A stretch of 64,000 nt of DNA from JAPPHA01 sp965220985 (GTDB taxonomy: Bacteria > Pseudomonadota > Alphaproteobacteria > Rhodobacterales > Rhodobacteraceae), in contig OZ244854.1 of NCBI GenBank assembly GCA_965220985.1, forward strand, positions 2,418,001 through 2,482,000, in the 5' to 3' direction. Under the pieces are notes generated by a model. It searched no databases. It was not told where the DNA came from and was given only the letters and a program-made list of their open reading frames with translations. This document shows positions 49,243-58,403 of the stretch, one piece after another (the stretch's first letter is position 1; each line of letters starts with the position of its first letter). Position numbers and translations under genes: made by a program.

Positions 49243-50021
49243 CGGGCGCGAAAGAGATCCTGCAGATCGACAACCTCCACAAGGCGTTTGATGGTCTAGA
49301 CGTCCTCCAGGGAATCGATCTCACCGTGAACGCGGGCGAAACTGTCGTGGTGCTCGGGGCCAGCGGGTCAGGCAAGAGCACGCTGCTCAGATGCGTGAAT
49401 TTCATGGAGATTCCGACTTCGGGCAAGATCCTTCTCAACGGCGAACTGGTCGGGTCAGAACGCAACGGGCGCATGCAGTACCGCGAGGCAGAACTGTGCA
49501 CACTGCGAACCCGCATCGGCATGGTCTTCCAGCATTTCAATCTGTTCCCGCACATGACGGTTCTTCAGAACGTGAAAGAGGGACAGGTCACGGTCCTGCG
49601 CCGAAACAGCGGCGAAGCCGAGGCCAAGGCCATGGCACAGCTCGAGCGTGTCGGACTTGCGGACAAGGCGAATGAGTATCCGGCCCGGCTTTCGGGCGGG
49701 CAGAAACAGCGGGTGGCGATCGCGCGAGCGCTGGCGATGGACCCTGACGTGATGCTGTTCGACGAAGTGACTTCAGCGCTCGATCCCGAACTCGTGGGCG
49801 AGGTTTTGAAGACCATACGGCAACTTGCAGACGACGGGATGACAATGATGGTTGTCACCCATGAACTCGGATTCGCCTATCATGTCGCGAACCGGGTTCT
49901 GTTTCTCCACGAGGGCAGAATACATGAGGAGGGGGAGCCTCAGGTCGTTCTCAAGTCACCATCCACCCGCCGCATGCGAGAGTTCCTCGATGGGCATTCG
50001 TTGTTCAAGCTGCCGGACTGA
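49239..50021 (+). CDS. polar-amino-acid-type ABC transporter ATP-binding protein
   Basis: A 260-residue ATPase with Walker A GASGSGKST, Q-loop MVFQHFNLFPHMTVLQN, signature LSGGQKQRVAIARAL, Walker B VMLFDEVTSALDPE and H-loop VVTHELGFA. Walker B ends DEVTSALD where DEPTSALD is commoner. The 260-residue length with RNGRMQYREAE insertion resembles glycine-betaine/amino-acid ATPases of the HisP group. Confidence 0.9.
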   Translation: MTGAKEILQIDNLHKAFDGLDVLQGIDLTVNAGETVVVLGASGSGKSTLLRCVNFMEIPTSGKILLNGELVGSERNGRMQYREAELCTLRTRIGMVFQHFNLFPHMTVLQNVKEGQVTVLRRNSGEAEAKAMAQLERVGLADKANEYPARLSGGQKQRVAIARALAMDPDVMLFDEVTSALDPELVGEVLKTIRQLADDGMTMMVVTHELGFAYHVANRVLFLHEGRIHEEGEPQVVLKSPSTRRMREFLDGHSLFKLPD

Positions 50022-50210
50022 GGTCAAGGATCCGGTGGAGGTAAGGTGCAGGTGCACTGACATGGCCGCAATTTCGACTTGCAGGCGTCGTGGCAACCGA
50101 TCGGTCGCTGGCGCCTCAAGCGCCGAGTTCCACCGCCACTTGGGGCAGGGAGTCGGCATGAATCGCCCGACATGACGGGCAGGATCACTCAAGACAGGAA
50201 GGAAAACCTC

Positions 50211-51050
50211 ATGACATCCGCATTCAAGACACTATTTCGCGGTATCGCGGCGGCTGCCGCAGTGCTGTTGGCGGCGTCTGCCGTTCAGGCGCAGTCGACA
50301 TGGGACAAGATCCATGAAACCGGTACGCTGCGCATGGGCGTCACCCATGCTCCGCCTTGGTACTCCAAGAATCCCCAGACCGGGGAGTGGGACAGCGGCC
50401 TGATCGTGTCCATCGGGCAGTCGATGGCCGAGGAACTCGATGTCGAGCTTGAAGTGGTCGAAGTCACGTGGGCGACGGCGATTGCCGCGTTGCAGGCTGA
50501 CAAGATCGACATGATGTTTCTGGACGCAACGCCGAAGCGGGCGATCGTGGTCGACTACCCGTTCCAGCCGCTTCTCTACATTTCGCTGGCGGTCCTCGCG
50601 CGGGACGACCTTGACGCCGACCGCTGGTCGGATCTCGACAATCCCGACGTCAGCATTGCCGTGCCCCAGGCGACCTCGATGGACGCCTTTCTCACGCGCA
50701 CGGTCCCGAACGCCGACATCCAGCGGTTCCCCGACAATGGCGCGGCCCTGGCTGCATTCCAGTCAGGTCGGGTCGACGCGGTCTCGCTGTTCCACCCGCC
50801 CCTGCTTGCGGCCCGCAAAAAGTTCGGCGCGGGCAAGATCGTGATTCCGACACCGGCATTCAGTTCGCCATCGTCGATTGCGGTCCGTCGCGAGGTCGAC
50901 AAGACGTTCCGCGACTGGGTCAGTCACACGATCTTCTACTACTACGAGACCGGGCGAACCCAGCGGTGGTACGAGGAATTCCTCGCGGATTTCGGCCTCG
51001 ACCCGCAGGCGTCACCCGTCATCCAGCGTGAACTCCTGTTCGTGAAATGA
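50211..51050 (+). CDS. polar-amino-acid-type ABC transporter substrate-binding protein
   Basis: A 279-residue receptor with signal peptide (FRGIAAAAAVLLAASAVQAQ). The mature start STWDKIHETGTLRMGVTHAP is the SBP_bac_3 pattern, followed by YSKNPQTGEWDSGLIVSIGQ, TWATAIAALQADKIDMMFLD and the closing FLADFGLDPQ region. AAGGAAAACC precedes ATG 50211. The bound ligand is a small polar or amino compound; the adjacent sulfatase suggests an O-sulfated amino compound (inference). Confidence 0.88.
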   Translation: MTSAFKTLFRGIAAAAAVLLAASAVQAQSTWDKIHETGTLRMGVTHAPPWYSKNPQTGEWDSGLIVSIGQSMAEELDVELEVVEVTWATAIAALQADKIDMMFLDATPKRAIVVDYPFQPLLYISLAVLARDDLDADRWSDLDNPDVSIAVPQATSMDAFLTRTVPNADIQRFPDNGAALAAFQSGRVDAVSLFHPPLLAARKKFGAGKIVIPTPAFSSPSSIAVRREVDKTFRDWVSHTIFYYYETGRTQRWYEEFLADFGLDPQASPVIQRELLFVK

Positions 51051-51056
51051 GCGACG

Positions 51057-52055
51057 ATGCTGGCGGCGGACCATGGGTTCGCCGCCGGTACCCGAAACGA
51101 CGACCTGGATCGTGCCATGAATCCCAAAGATCACGTGTCGACCCATGACGCGCTTGACGACCCGCGCAACGCTGACGTCAAGATCTATGTCAATGGCGAG
51201 TTCTTCCATCGCGACCAGGCGATGGTGTCTGTATTCGACAGCGGATTCCTGCTTGGTGACGGAGTCTGGGAAGGACTTCGGGTTCATCACGGCAGTCTTC
51301 TGTTTCTGGCGGAGCACCTGGACAGGCTGTTCGAAGCCGCCAAATACCTGGAAATCGATGTCGGGATGACACGCGACGAGGTGGCAGACGCGGTCAGGGC
51401 GACGCTTGATGTCAATGACATGCAGAATGATGCGCACGTGCGACTGATGGTCACGCGCGGACGGAAGCTCAGGCCGTTTCAGCATCCCCATCTCAGTGTA
51501 TTCGGTGCGACGATCGTGATCATCGCCGAGCACTCGAGACTCGATGGGAGTGCAGCCCGTCGAGGCATCAGGCTGTGCACGGTTCCGCATCACCGCGGCC
51601 TGCCGCTGACACAGGACGCCAAGCTGAACTCGCATTCAAAGCTCAACTGCATCATCGCGCTCAACCATGCGGTCCAGGCCGGAGCGGACGAGGCGCTGAT
51701 GCTGGATCCGTTCGGGTTCGTGAACACGACCAACGCCTGCAATTTTTTTATCGTGCGGGGCGGCGAAGTGTGGACCTCGACCGGGGACTACTGCATGAAC
51801 GGCATCACCCGACGCAAGGTGATCGAATTGTGCCGCAGCGACGGGATCCCGGTATTCGAGCGGAACTTTTCTCTCGTCGACACCTACAGCGCCGACGAGG
51901 CATTTCTCACCGGCACTTTCGGTGCGCAAACGCCGGTCGTCGAAATCGACGGGCGCGTGATTGGAGACGGCACCTCTGGGCCCATGTTCAGAGTGATCCG
52001 CGAACGCTACCGGCAGCTTGTCGAGGCACAGGGTCTTGATGGCGATTTCGACTGA
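51057..52055 (+). CDS. class IV aminotransferase (BCAT/D-amino-acid aminotransferase family)
   Basis: A 332-residue fold-type IV PLP enzyme. Landmarks: IYVNGEFFHRDQAMVSVFDS, GFLLGDGVWEGLRVHHG, the catalytic lysine in LNSHSKLNCIIALNHAV, ADEALMLDPFGFVNTTNACN, and the late EAFLTGTFGAQTPVVEIDGR. It interconverts branched-chain or D-amino acids with 2-keto acids. The ATG at 51057 lies just after the binding-protein stop; an alternative ATG at 51117 would give a 312-residue protein. It overlaps the regulator start, so it belongs to the operon and probably deaminates the imported product. Confidence 0.85.
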   Translation: MLAADHGFAAGTRNDDLDRAMNPKDHVSTHDALDDPRNADVKIYVNGEFFHRDQAMVSVFDSGFLLGDGVWEGLRVHHGSLLFLAEHLDRLFEAAKYLEIDVGMTRDEVADAVRATLDVNDMQNDAHVRLMVTRGRKLRPFQHPHLSVFGATIVIIAEHSRLDGSAARRGIRLCTVPHHRGLPLTQDAKLNSHSKLNCIIALNHAVQAGADEALMLDPFGFVNTTNACNFFIVRGGEVWTSTGDYCMNGITRRKVIELCRSDGIPVFERNFSLVDTYSADEAFLTGTFGAQTPVVEIDGRVIGDGTSGPMFRVIRERYRQLVEAQGLDGDFD

Positions 52056-52746
52056 CAAGGCGCTCAGGCCTGTCGAAGACAGGACGCTGCGAGCTCAGAT
52101 CTCGCAGCAACTCCTCGACATGGTCACGGGCGGGCAGTATCTTCCGGGCGAAAGACTGACCGAGAACGTCCTTGCGGAACAGCTGCAGGTCAGCCGCGCG
52201 CCGCTGAGAGAAGCGATGCGGGAACTCGTGGACCGCGGCGTCCTCGTCAGCCGCCCCTACCGGGGGTTGCGGGTTCGCCCGGTCAGCAGCACCGACCTCA
52301 AGGAACTGTATTCGCTTCGGACCGAACTGGAACAGTTCGCGTTCCGACTTGCCTGGGAGCGGCGCAGCGACGAAGCGATTGCCGATCTGGAAAGCCGCTA
52401 CGATCAGTTGATCGCGCTGCAGCCGACCGGAGACCAGGCGAAGACCATCGACAAGGAATTGTCGTTTCATTCCTGGGTGTTCGAGCGATCCGGGCACGCG
52501 CTGCTCCTGTCGCACTGGCGCCGACTGACGCCGCTGGTCCAGATCTACATGGTTCTCCATTTTCGTGCCCATGGCTCGCACGGACAGTTTCGTCACATGA
52601 CGACCGAGTATCTTGACCTTGCTCGGGGCAACGATCTTGATCGCATGCACGAACATATCGCTGAACACATGCAGCAGGGGCTGGATTCGGTTCTCGCATC
52701 GCTTGACCAAGGAAGAATGGTCCCACCGAGCGTTGGAGAGCAGTGA
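52039..52746 (+). CDS. GntR-family regulator (FCD subfamily)
   Basis: A 235-residue regulator. The wHTH covers about residues 15-72 (SQQLLDMVTGGQYLPGERLT, VLAEQLQVSRAPLREAMREL, RGLRVRP), then the FCD domain (LKELYSLRTELEQFAFRLAW, SFHSWVFERSGHALLLSHWR, ending EHIAEHMQQGLDSVL). Histidines placed as in metal-binding FCD domains are present. ATG 52039 is used; it overlaps the aminotransferase end by 17 nt. The palindromes at 47803-47821 are its likely operators. Confidence 0.85.
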   Translation: MAISTDKALRPVEDRTLRAQISQQLLDMVTGGQYLPGERLTENVLAEQLQVSRAPLREAMRELVDRGVLVSRPYRGLRVRPVSSTDLKELYSLRTELEQFAFRLAWERRSDEAIADLESRYDQLIALQPTGDQAKTIDKELSFHSWVFERSGHALLLSHWRRLTPLVQIYMVLHFRAHGSHGQFRHMTTEYLDLARGNDLDRMHEHIAEHMQQGLDSVLASLDQGRMVPPSVGEQ

Positions 52747-52982
52747 TTCGGTTGATGACTGACCGGTCGAGCCGTGTCGTGGCGTCAGCCTTCATTCCTT
52801 GTTGCCCCTGGCTCGCGTCCTTCCTCGAGTGAAGGGCAGATCACCCATCAAGGATGATCCGGACTTGGACTGGTGCCGATCAGCTCATCGGCCCATGTCA
52901 TCGATTTTGCCGAAGGCGCGGGCGACAGTGATTGTTCGGTGAGCCTCAAAAGCACCGACAGTCGCGACTCGCGGTCGTTCGC

Positions 52983-54164
52983 TCAGAGTCTTCGAACGCG
53001 AAGGTTTGTCTTGAGATCCGTTCGGCAGAACGCGTGCAGGAAGCAGGTTTGCTCGGAAATATCGAGCATCTCGCGTGCGGTATCCTCAATTTCCGAGGTC
53101 TTGAGGTAGACATGGGTCTCGACAGGATCGGCTTCGCCCGGCTTCCCTGTGCCACCGCTCGCGCCGCCAAGGCTGAAATGGGTGTCCTGAACGATTCGGT
53201 AATCCGGCAGATCGAGCTTGAGCATGGACACGAAACGGCCGAACTGGGTCATGAAACAGAACCCGATTCCCGCCGAAATCAACGAGTTGGCGTCTGGCGC
53301 GCGTCCATCCTCCGATGACAGGAAGCGGAAGGACGTTCCATACGGCGAATACTGCATCTGCTGGATGTCCTTGATGCCATCGTCGCGCAAGACGGCAACA
53401 GCTCCGATGTTCAGCCGGCGATCCTGCTCATCCGCCAGCGAAGAGGAGGCTGACGCCGTCCCCATCACCACGTCCTTCTTGGGCGTGGAACCGACCGGTT
53501 CCATGAGATCGAGCTTCGATGGCGCGGGTTTCGTGGCTTCGAAATGGCGCCCCGGATCCGGAAACAGCGGACCGTCAAGTTCGGCGACCTTGCCGGTCGA
53601 CAGTTCCGTGCCGTTGCGGGCGAGCTTGAAAAGGCTCGTGAGCGAACCGCGCATCAATCCGTTGAGCGGCGATGCAAAGGTCGCGCCGATCAGGAAATCG
53701 TTCAACTGGCCGTCGTCAAGGTCGCAATCGATCTCGACCTGCAGATCGATGTTCTCAGCACCGCCAACCATCGTTCGCTTCGGCATCGATCCTTTCATCG
53801 TGTAGTAGTTGTCCTGGATCAATCGCAGCTGTCGGAGTTCGACGTTGCGTTGTTCGGCCAACGCCACGATTTCGTTCATGAAGCTTGCGGCCATCCCGAC
53901 CGAGAGAAACGCCAACGGGCAGGGGGCTGCATCATGGCCGTTGAGGTAGGGGCCTTCGTCGGACACGAGCCGCCAAGTCTGACCCGTACGAGCTGAACGA
54001 ACGAGCGCCTCCTTCTGAAAACCCGACAGCGAACGCACGCATGTCCGAACCGCATCGCCTTTGCGATTTTCGGGAGCATCGATTGCCAGTTCCGAAGAGT
54101 CTGCCAATTTGAAAAAAGGGGGCAGGCCGCTGCCCGCTATCATGTTCTCGCCGATCTTGGTCAT
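52983..54164 (-). CDS. tandem OsmC-family protein
   Basis: A 393-residue protein containing two OsmC-like halves. In the first, GHDAAPCPLAFLSVGMAASF, then MNEIVALAEQ, is the central helix; in the second, ISAGIGFCFMTQFGRFVSML plays the same part, with a cysteine in the OsmC position. Each half ends with a similar Arg-Thr/Arg-Gly helix (RGSLTSLFKLARNG, and FCRTDLKTNLRV). OsmC proteins are thiol peroxidases that act as dimers of ~140-residue chains; here a duplication has joined two. Only the second half appears to keep both cysteines. Start ATG 54164. Converges on the GntR gene. Confidence 0.75.
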   Translation of the reverse strand: MTKIGENMIAGSGLPPFFKLADSSELAIDAPENRKGDAVRTCVRSLSGFQKEALVRSARTGQTWRLVSDEGPYLNGHDAAPCPLAFLSVGMAASFMNEIVALAEQRNVELRQLRLIQDNYYTMKGSMPKRTMVGGAENIDLQVEIDCDLDDGQLNDFLIGATFASPLNGLMRGSLTSLFKLARNGTELSTGKVAELDGPLFPDPGRHFEATKPAPSKLDLMEPVGSTPKKDVVMGTASASSSLADEQDRRLNIGAVAVLRDDGIKDIQQMQYSPYGTSFRFLSSEDGRAPDANSLISAGIGFCFMTQFGRFVSMLKLDLPDYRIVQDTHFSLGGASGGTGKPGEADPVETHVYLKTSEIEDTAREMLDISEQTCFLHAFCRTDLKTNLRVRRL

Positions 54165-54279
54165 GTCAGGTCACTTTCATTCGGTCATTCGACAACCTAC
54201 AGACTGCGAGATCGATCTGAAAGTGATTCCAGCGAGTTCCAGGTGCATGTCTGCGTGCGGTTCACTGTACCGCAAATGA

Positions 54280-54576
54280 TCAGCCATTCGTTCGCTCTCG
54301 ACCGTCTCTCGGTTCAAATCCGATTTTCAGCCGCGTGCCGGTCGCTTTGGCATAGCGGCGAAGGGTGGCAACTGAAGGCGAAACACGGCCACTTTCAAGC
54401 CGCGCGACTGCCGATTGGGTCGTTCCGAGCCGATGGGCAAGTTCCGATTGCGTCAACTTCGCCGCCGTGCGGGCCCGGACCAAAGCCTCGACGAGTGCAT
54501 GTTCTTCGTCTGCCCGAGCGTATTCTTCCGGGAACTCAACTGTAGCTTGAGACGTCTGCGCCGGCCAATGCCGCAA
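54280..54576 (-). CDS. XRE-family antitoxin-like regulator (HigA type), orphan
   Basis: A 98-residue protein with an HTH: LVRARTAAKLTQSELAHRLG, TTQSAVARLESGRVSPSVAT, then LRRYAKATGTRLKIGF. This is the pattern of HigA/XRE antitoxins of type II systems. No HigB/RelE toxin is adjacent: the upstream neighbour is maeB, whose end overlaps by 41 nt, and downstream is the OsmC gene. ATG 54576 is the longest start; a start slightly downstream is possible. It may regulate maeB-linked transcription or be a leftover antitoxin. Confidence 0.7.
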   Translation of the reverse strand: MRHWPAQTSQATVEFPEEYARADEEHALVEALVRARTAAKLTQSELAHRLGTTQSAVARLESGRVSPSVATLRRYAKATGTRLKIGFEPRDGRERTNG

Positions 54577-56815
54577 TGTTGAGAAGGCCGCGCGGTGTCA
54601 CGCCCGGGGTCACGATATGGGCGCGGTTGGCCATGCCCATCAATATGGGTCCGACCTCCAGGCCGCCGGCGGCGCTCTTCAGCAAGTTCCTTGCAGCCCC
54701 GGCAGCATCCGTGTTCGCGTAGACAAGAACGTTGGCCCGTCCGGTCAAGCGATTGCCAGGCAGTATCCGTTCGCGCAATTCCGGATCCAGTGCCGTGTCG
54801 GTGTGCATTTCGCCCTCGTATTCGAAGTCCCGATCTTCGCTGTCGAGAATCTCGATGGCCTCGCGCATAATTTGCCCTGACCGGCAACCGTGATTGCCGA
54901 ACTGCGAAAACGAACAAAGTCCAATGCGGGGTTCCAACCCAAAGCGACGCACGTGTCGAGCTGAAGCGATCACGGTTCGCGCGAGCGTTTCGGGTGTTTG
55001 CTCGATATTCACGTGCGTGTCGGAGACAAACAGCGGCCCTGCATCGAGAATGACCAGCGACAGAGCCCCGATCGGCGACAGCTCTTCGGTTTCGAGCATC
55101 TGCGTGACGTAGTTGAGATGCCACAGATACTGGCCGTATGTCCCGCAGATCATGCTGTGGGCGTCTCCGCGATGCACCATCGTTGCTGCAATGGCCGTGG
55201 TATTGGTGCGAAGGACGGATTTGGCGAGATCAGGGGTGACGCCGCGACGCTGCATGACGCCATGATACGATTGCCAATAGTCGCGATACCGCTCGTCGCT
55301 CTCGGGGTTCACGACATGGAAATCGATCTCCTGCTTGATGGTCAGCCCCGCGCGTTCCAGTCGATGCGCGATCACCTCGGGACGACCGACAAGAATGGGT
55401 GTGTCGACCCCGACTTCGACCATGGCCTGTGCGGCCTGCAGTACGCGATCGTCCTCGCCCTCGGCAAAAACGATGTGACGCCTTGATTGCCGCGCCGCTT
55501 CGAACACGCCCCGCATGATCAGTGAAGACCTGTACACCTGAGCTTCAAGAGTCTGGCGATAGGCGTCAAGATCGAGGTCGACGCGTGCCACGCCCGACTC
55601 CATGGCTGCCTTGGCGACCGCCACGGCAATCGTTGGAAGAAGGCGCGGATCGAAGGGCTTGGGGATCAGGTACTCGGGTCCGAACGTCAATCGCTCTCCC
55701 TCGTAGGCGGCGCCGACTTCCGCCGATGTCGTCTGCCTCGCGAGGAACGCGATGGCGTCGACGCAGGCGAGCTTCATCGCATCGTTGATGTCCGTGGCTT
55801 CCACATCGAGCGCGCCTCGAAAGATGAACGGAAAGCACAGCACGTTGTTGACCTGGTTCGGGTAATCGGACCGTCCGGTCGCGATCATTGCGCCGGGGGC
55901 TGCCTTGCGGGCCTCTTCGGGCATGATTTCCGGTACTGGATTGGCAAGAGCGAAGATGATGGGTTTGTCTGCCATCAGGGCCACCTGATCGCTCGACAAC
56001 AGGTTCGGGCCGGACAGGCCCAGGAACATGTCTGCACCCTTCAACGCATCTTCAAAAGTGGCACCGGGCTTGAGGTTGGCGAATTTCATCTGTTCCGGGG
56101 CAAGATCGTCCCGCGCCGGATGCAGGGCGCCATCGCGATCGAAGACGGCGATGTTGTCGAGCGGCACGCCCATCTTGTTGAGCATGTTCAGGCAGGCAAT
56201 GCCGGCGGCACCCGCTCCGAGCCCGACGATCCGGATGTCTTCCGGCGCCTTCCCCGCAATTCTCAGGGCATTCTGTGCGGCGGCGGCGACAACGATTGCA
56301 GTGCCGTGCTGGTCGTCGTGAAAAACCGGAATGCCCATGCGATCGCGGCAGAGCCGTTCGACCGTGAAACAGTCGGGGGCCTTGATGTCCTCGAGGTTCA
56401 CGGCACCAAACGTCGGCTCGAGGCGGCATACCAGGTCAGCCAGGGATTCCGGATCGTTCTCGTCGACTTCGATATCGAAGCAATCGATTCCGGCGAACTT
56501 CTTGAAGAGAACCGCCTTGCCTTCCATCACGGGTTTGGATGCCTGGGCGCCGATGTCTCCGAGCCCCAGGACGGCCGTCCCGTTCGAGATGACGGCAACC
56601 AGGTTGCGCTTGGCCGTGTAGCGGGTCGCAAGCGCCGGGTTGGCAGCGATTTCGGTGCAGGCTTCGGCAACGCCTGGGGAGTAGGCACGCGAGAGGTCGC
56701 GCACGGTTTCCATCGGCTTGATCGGCCTGATTTCGAGTTTCCCGGGCTTCGGAAACGCGTGGTAGTCCAGCGCGGCCTGTCGCTCGGGGCCTTCCTTTGA
56801 CTCGTCCAGAGCCAT
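54536..56815 (-). CDS. maeB: NADP-dependent malic enzyme with phosphotransacetylase-like C-terminal domain
   Basis: A 759-residue protein. The malic enzyme domain (about 1-430) has YSPGVAEACTEIAANP, VAVISNGTAVLGLGDIGAQA, KPVMEGKAVLFKKFAGIDCF, FHDDQHGTAIVVAAAAQNAL and the Rossmann VGLGAGAAG. The C-terminal part (about 440-759) is PTA_PTB-like (VFAEGEDDRVLQAAQAMVEV, LRTNTTAIAATMVHRGDAHS, VLVYANTDAAGAARNLL). This two-domain form is MaeB, decarboxylating malate to pyruvate with NADP. The C-terminal domain is regulatory and not catalytic in known MaeB. ATG 56815. It is separated from the parvulin gene by 67 nt. Confidence 0.93.
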   Translation of the reverse strand: MALDESKEGPERQAALDYHAFPKPGKLEIRPIKPMETVRDLSRAYSPGVAEACTEIAANPALATRYTAKRNLVAVISNGTAVLGLGDIGAQASKPVMEGKAVLFKKFAGIDCFDIEVDENDPESLADLVCRLEPTFGAVNLEDIKAPDCFTVERLCRDRMGIPVFHDDQHGTAIVVAAAAQNALRIAGKAPEDIRIVGLGAGAAGIACLNMLNKMGVPLDNIAVFDRDGALHPARDDLAPEQMKFANLKPGATFEDALKGADMFLGLSGPNLLSSDQVALMADKPIIFALANPVPEIMPEEARKAAPGAMIATGRSDYPNQVNNVLCFPFIFRGALDVEATDINDAMKLACVDAIAFLARQTTSAEVGAAYEGERLTFGPEYLIPKPFDPRLLPTIAVAVAKAAMESGVARVDLDLDAYRQTLEAQVYRSSLIMRGVFEAARQSRRHIVFAEGEDDRVLQAAQAMVEVGVDTPILVGRPEVIAHRLERAGLTIKQEIDFHVVNPESDERYRDYWQSYHGVMQRRGVTPDLAKSVLRTNTTAIAATMVHRGDAHSMICGTYGQYLWHLNYVTQMLETEELSPIGALSLVILDAGPLFVSDTHVNIEQTPETLARTVIASARHVRRFGLEPRIGLCSFSQFGNHGCRSGQIMREAIEILDSEDRDFEYEGEMHTDTALDPELRERILPGNRLTGRANVLVYANTDAAGAARNLLKSAAGGLEVGPILMGMANRAHIVTPGVTPRGLLNIAALAGADVSSYS

Positions 56816-56882
56816 TTCAATCTCCTCCGGAAATGTACGATCCTGCGTGCTCGGCGGTCATCCGCATCCCTTTGGCATGCAA

Positions 56883-57689
56883 CTAACCGTCGGCTATCTC
56901 ATCGTGGAGGTCAACGCCACTCACCTCCGCCGACGCCACCAACGACTGTACGAGTTTCTTGGCCTGCCTTGTCCACTCCGCTTTTTCCATCGCATCGACG
57001 ATCTTTTGACGGACTGTGGCGAACGGCAGAACCTGACCCTGAGCCGCTGCATCCAAGCGAATGATGTGCCAGCCAAATCGAGACTGGACCGGGGCGGCAA
57101 TGTCACCCTCGCTCATCGATCTGAGCGCGGCTTCGAACTCGGGAACGGTGTCTCCTTGTCCGATCTGTCCGATCGACCCGCCATTCCGACGCGAGTCACA
57201 GTCGCTTGCCTCGGCCACGTACTTGGTGAAATCCATGGGGTCATCGGCCAGCTTCGCGCGAATGGCGTGTGCCTTCGATCGCGCGACGGAAACGGCCTCG
57301 GCATCGGCGGGATCAGCTGAAACCAGGATATGGGACACATCCCAAAGCGGCGGAGCACGGAAACGCGACGGATCACGATCATATTCCGCGCGTGCCTGGT
57401 CATCGGTGATCGGTTTCACCACGACCCTGGCTTCGAGCAACTCCCTGATCAACGCCTCTTCGTCTGTCTCGAAACGGCCAGGGGCGACTTCGGCGGGGTT
57501 GGCCTGTAACTCAAGTCCCCGTGCTTCCTGCAACAGCAGCGCGCGAATCGCGACAGCCCGGGCCGCCTTGCGCCACGCGATTCCCGGTTTGCCAGCAGGC
57601 GCCTCGTGGTTTTGCACCTCCGCCGCGACAACCGCATGAGGCACCAGTTCACCATTGACAATCAGATCCGGAAAGAGCCTTGCAGCCAT
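56883..57689 (-). CDS. parvulin-type peptidyl-prolyl cis-trans isomerase (NifM-like, nitrate-reductase-associated)
   Basis: A 268-residue protein. The rotamase domain is about residues 118-220: WDVSHILVSADP, FTKYVAEASDCDSRRNGGSI and GQIGQGDTVPEFEAALRSMS, with SRFGWHIIRLD at the end. The N-terminal part is a helical chaperone-like region (AWRKAARAVAIRALLLQEAR). No signal peptide, so cytoplasmic, unlike SurA/PrsA. It starts 4 nt after narI, and such parvulins next to narI occur in other proteobacteria. It probably assists folding of the nitrate reductase subunits (inference). Confidence 0.8.
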   Translation of the reverse strand: MAARLFPDLIVNGELVPHAVVAAEVQNHEAPAGKPGIAWRKAARAVAIRALLLQEARGLELQANPAEVAPGRFETDEEALIRELLEARVVVKPITDDQARAEYDRDPSRFRAPPLWDVSHILVSADPADAEAVSVARSKAHAIRAKLADDPMDFTKYVAEASDCDSRRNGGSIGQIGQGDTVPEFEAALRSMSEGDIAAPVQSRFGWHIIRLDAAAQGQVLPFATVRQKIVDAMEKAEWTRQAKKLVQSLVASAEVSGVDLHDEIADG

Positions 57690-57693
57690 TTTC

Positions 57694-58392
57694 CTAGTTT
57701 GCGGGTGTGCGAGGGGACGAACTGCGCGACCGCACGACCTGATAACCCGGGCGGAAAACGTAGCGTATCGGCATCGACAGCATGTGAACCAGTCGGGTGA
57801 ACGGGAAAATCAGGAAGATGGTCAGGCCAAGGAACAGATGCAGCTTGAAGAGCGGAGCAGCATCAGCAATGTGATCGGCCGCATCCGCACGGAAGGTGAA
57901 GATCCCTTGCGCCCACGCCATGAACTTGATCATTTCGCTCCCGTCGAGGTGCCCCAGCGAGACGAATATCGTGCCAAGCCCCAAGATCAGTTGAAGCAGA
58001 AGAATCGCCAGAATGGCAATGTCCGCAAAACTGGAGGTTTTGCGAATGCGTGGATCGGTCAAACGGCGATGCAACAGCATCCCACCGCCGACCAGCGCCA
58101 CGACGCCCGCAACGCCACCCACGACAATGGCGAGAATCTGTTTGGCTCCATGACTGATCCCGATTGCGTCAAAGAACCAGATCGGGGTCAGCAGACCGAC
58201 AAGATGACCGACGAGAATTACCAGAATGCCAACGTGAAACAGGATTGATCCGACCACCAGTTGCTTGCGCCGCAACAACTGCGAGGACGAGGTCTTCCAT
58301 GTGAAAGGGTCGCGTTCATAGCGGACGACCGAACCGATCAGCATCACCGAGAGCGCAATGTAGGGATAGACCCCGAAAAGGAAGTAATGCAT
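57694..58392 (-). CDS. narI: respiratory nitrate reductase gamma subunit (cytochrome b)
   Basis: A 232-residue membrane cytochrome with five hydrophobic helices. It begins MHYFLFGVYPYIALSVMLIG, and haem-ligand histidines are in LFHVGILVILVGHLVG and in KLHLFLGLTIFLIFPFTRLV. NarI passes quinol electrons to NarH. 12 nt after narJ. Confidence 0.92.
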   Translation of the reverse strand: MHYFLFGVYPYIALSVMLIGSVVRYERDPFTWKTSSSQLLRRKQLVVGSILFHVGILVILVGHLVGLLTPIWFFDAIGISHGAKQILAIVVGGVAGVVALVGGGMLLHRRLTDPRIRKTSSFADIAILAILLLQLILGLGTIFVSLGHLDGSEMIKFMAWAQGIFTFRADAADHIADAAPLFKLHLFLGLTIFLIFPFTRLVHMLSMPIRYVFRPGYQVVRSRSSSPRTPAN

Positions 58393-58403
58393 CTGTTCCT
58401 CCG

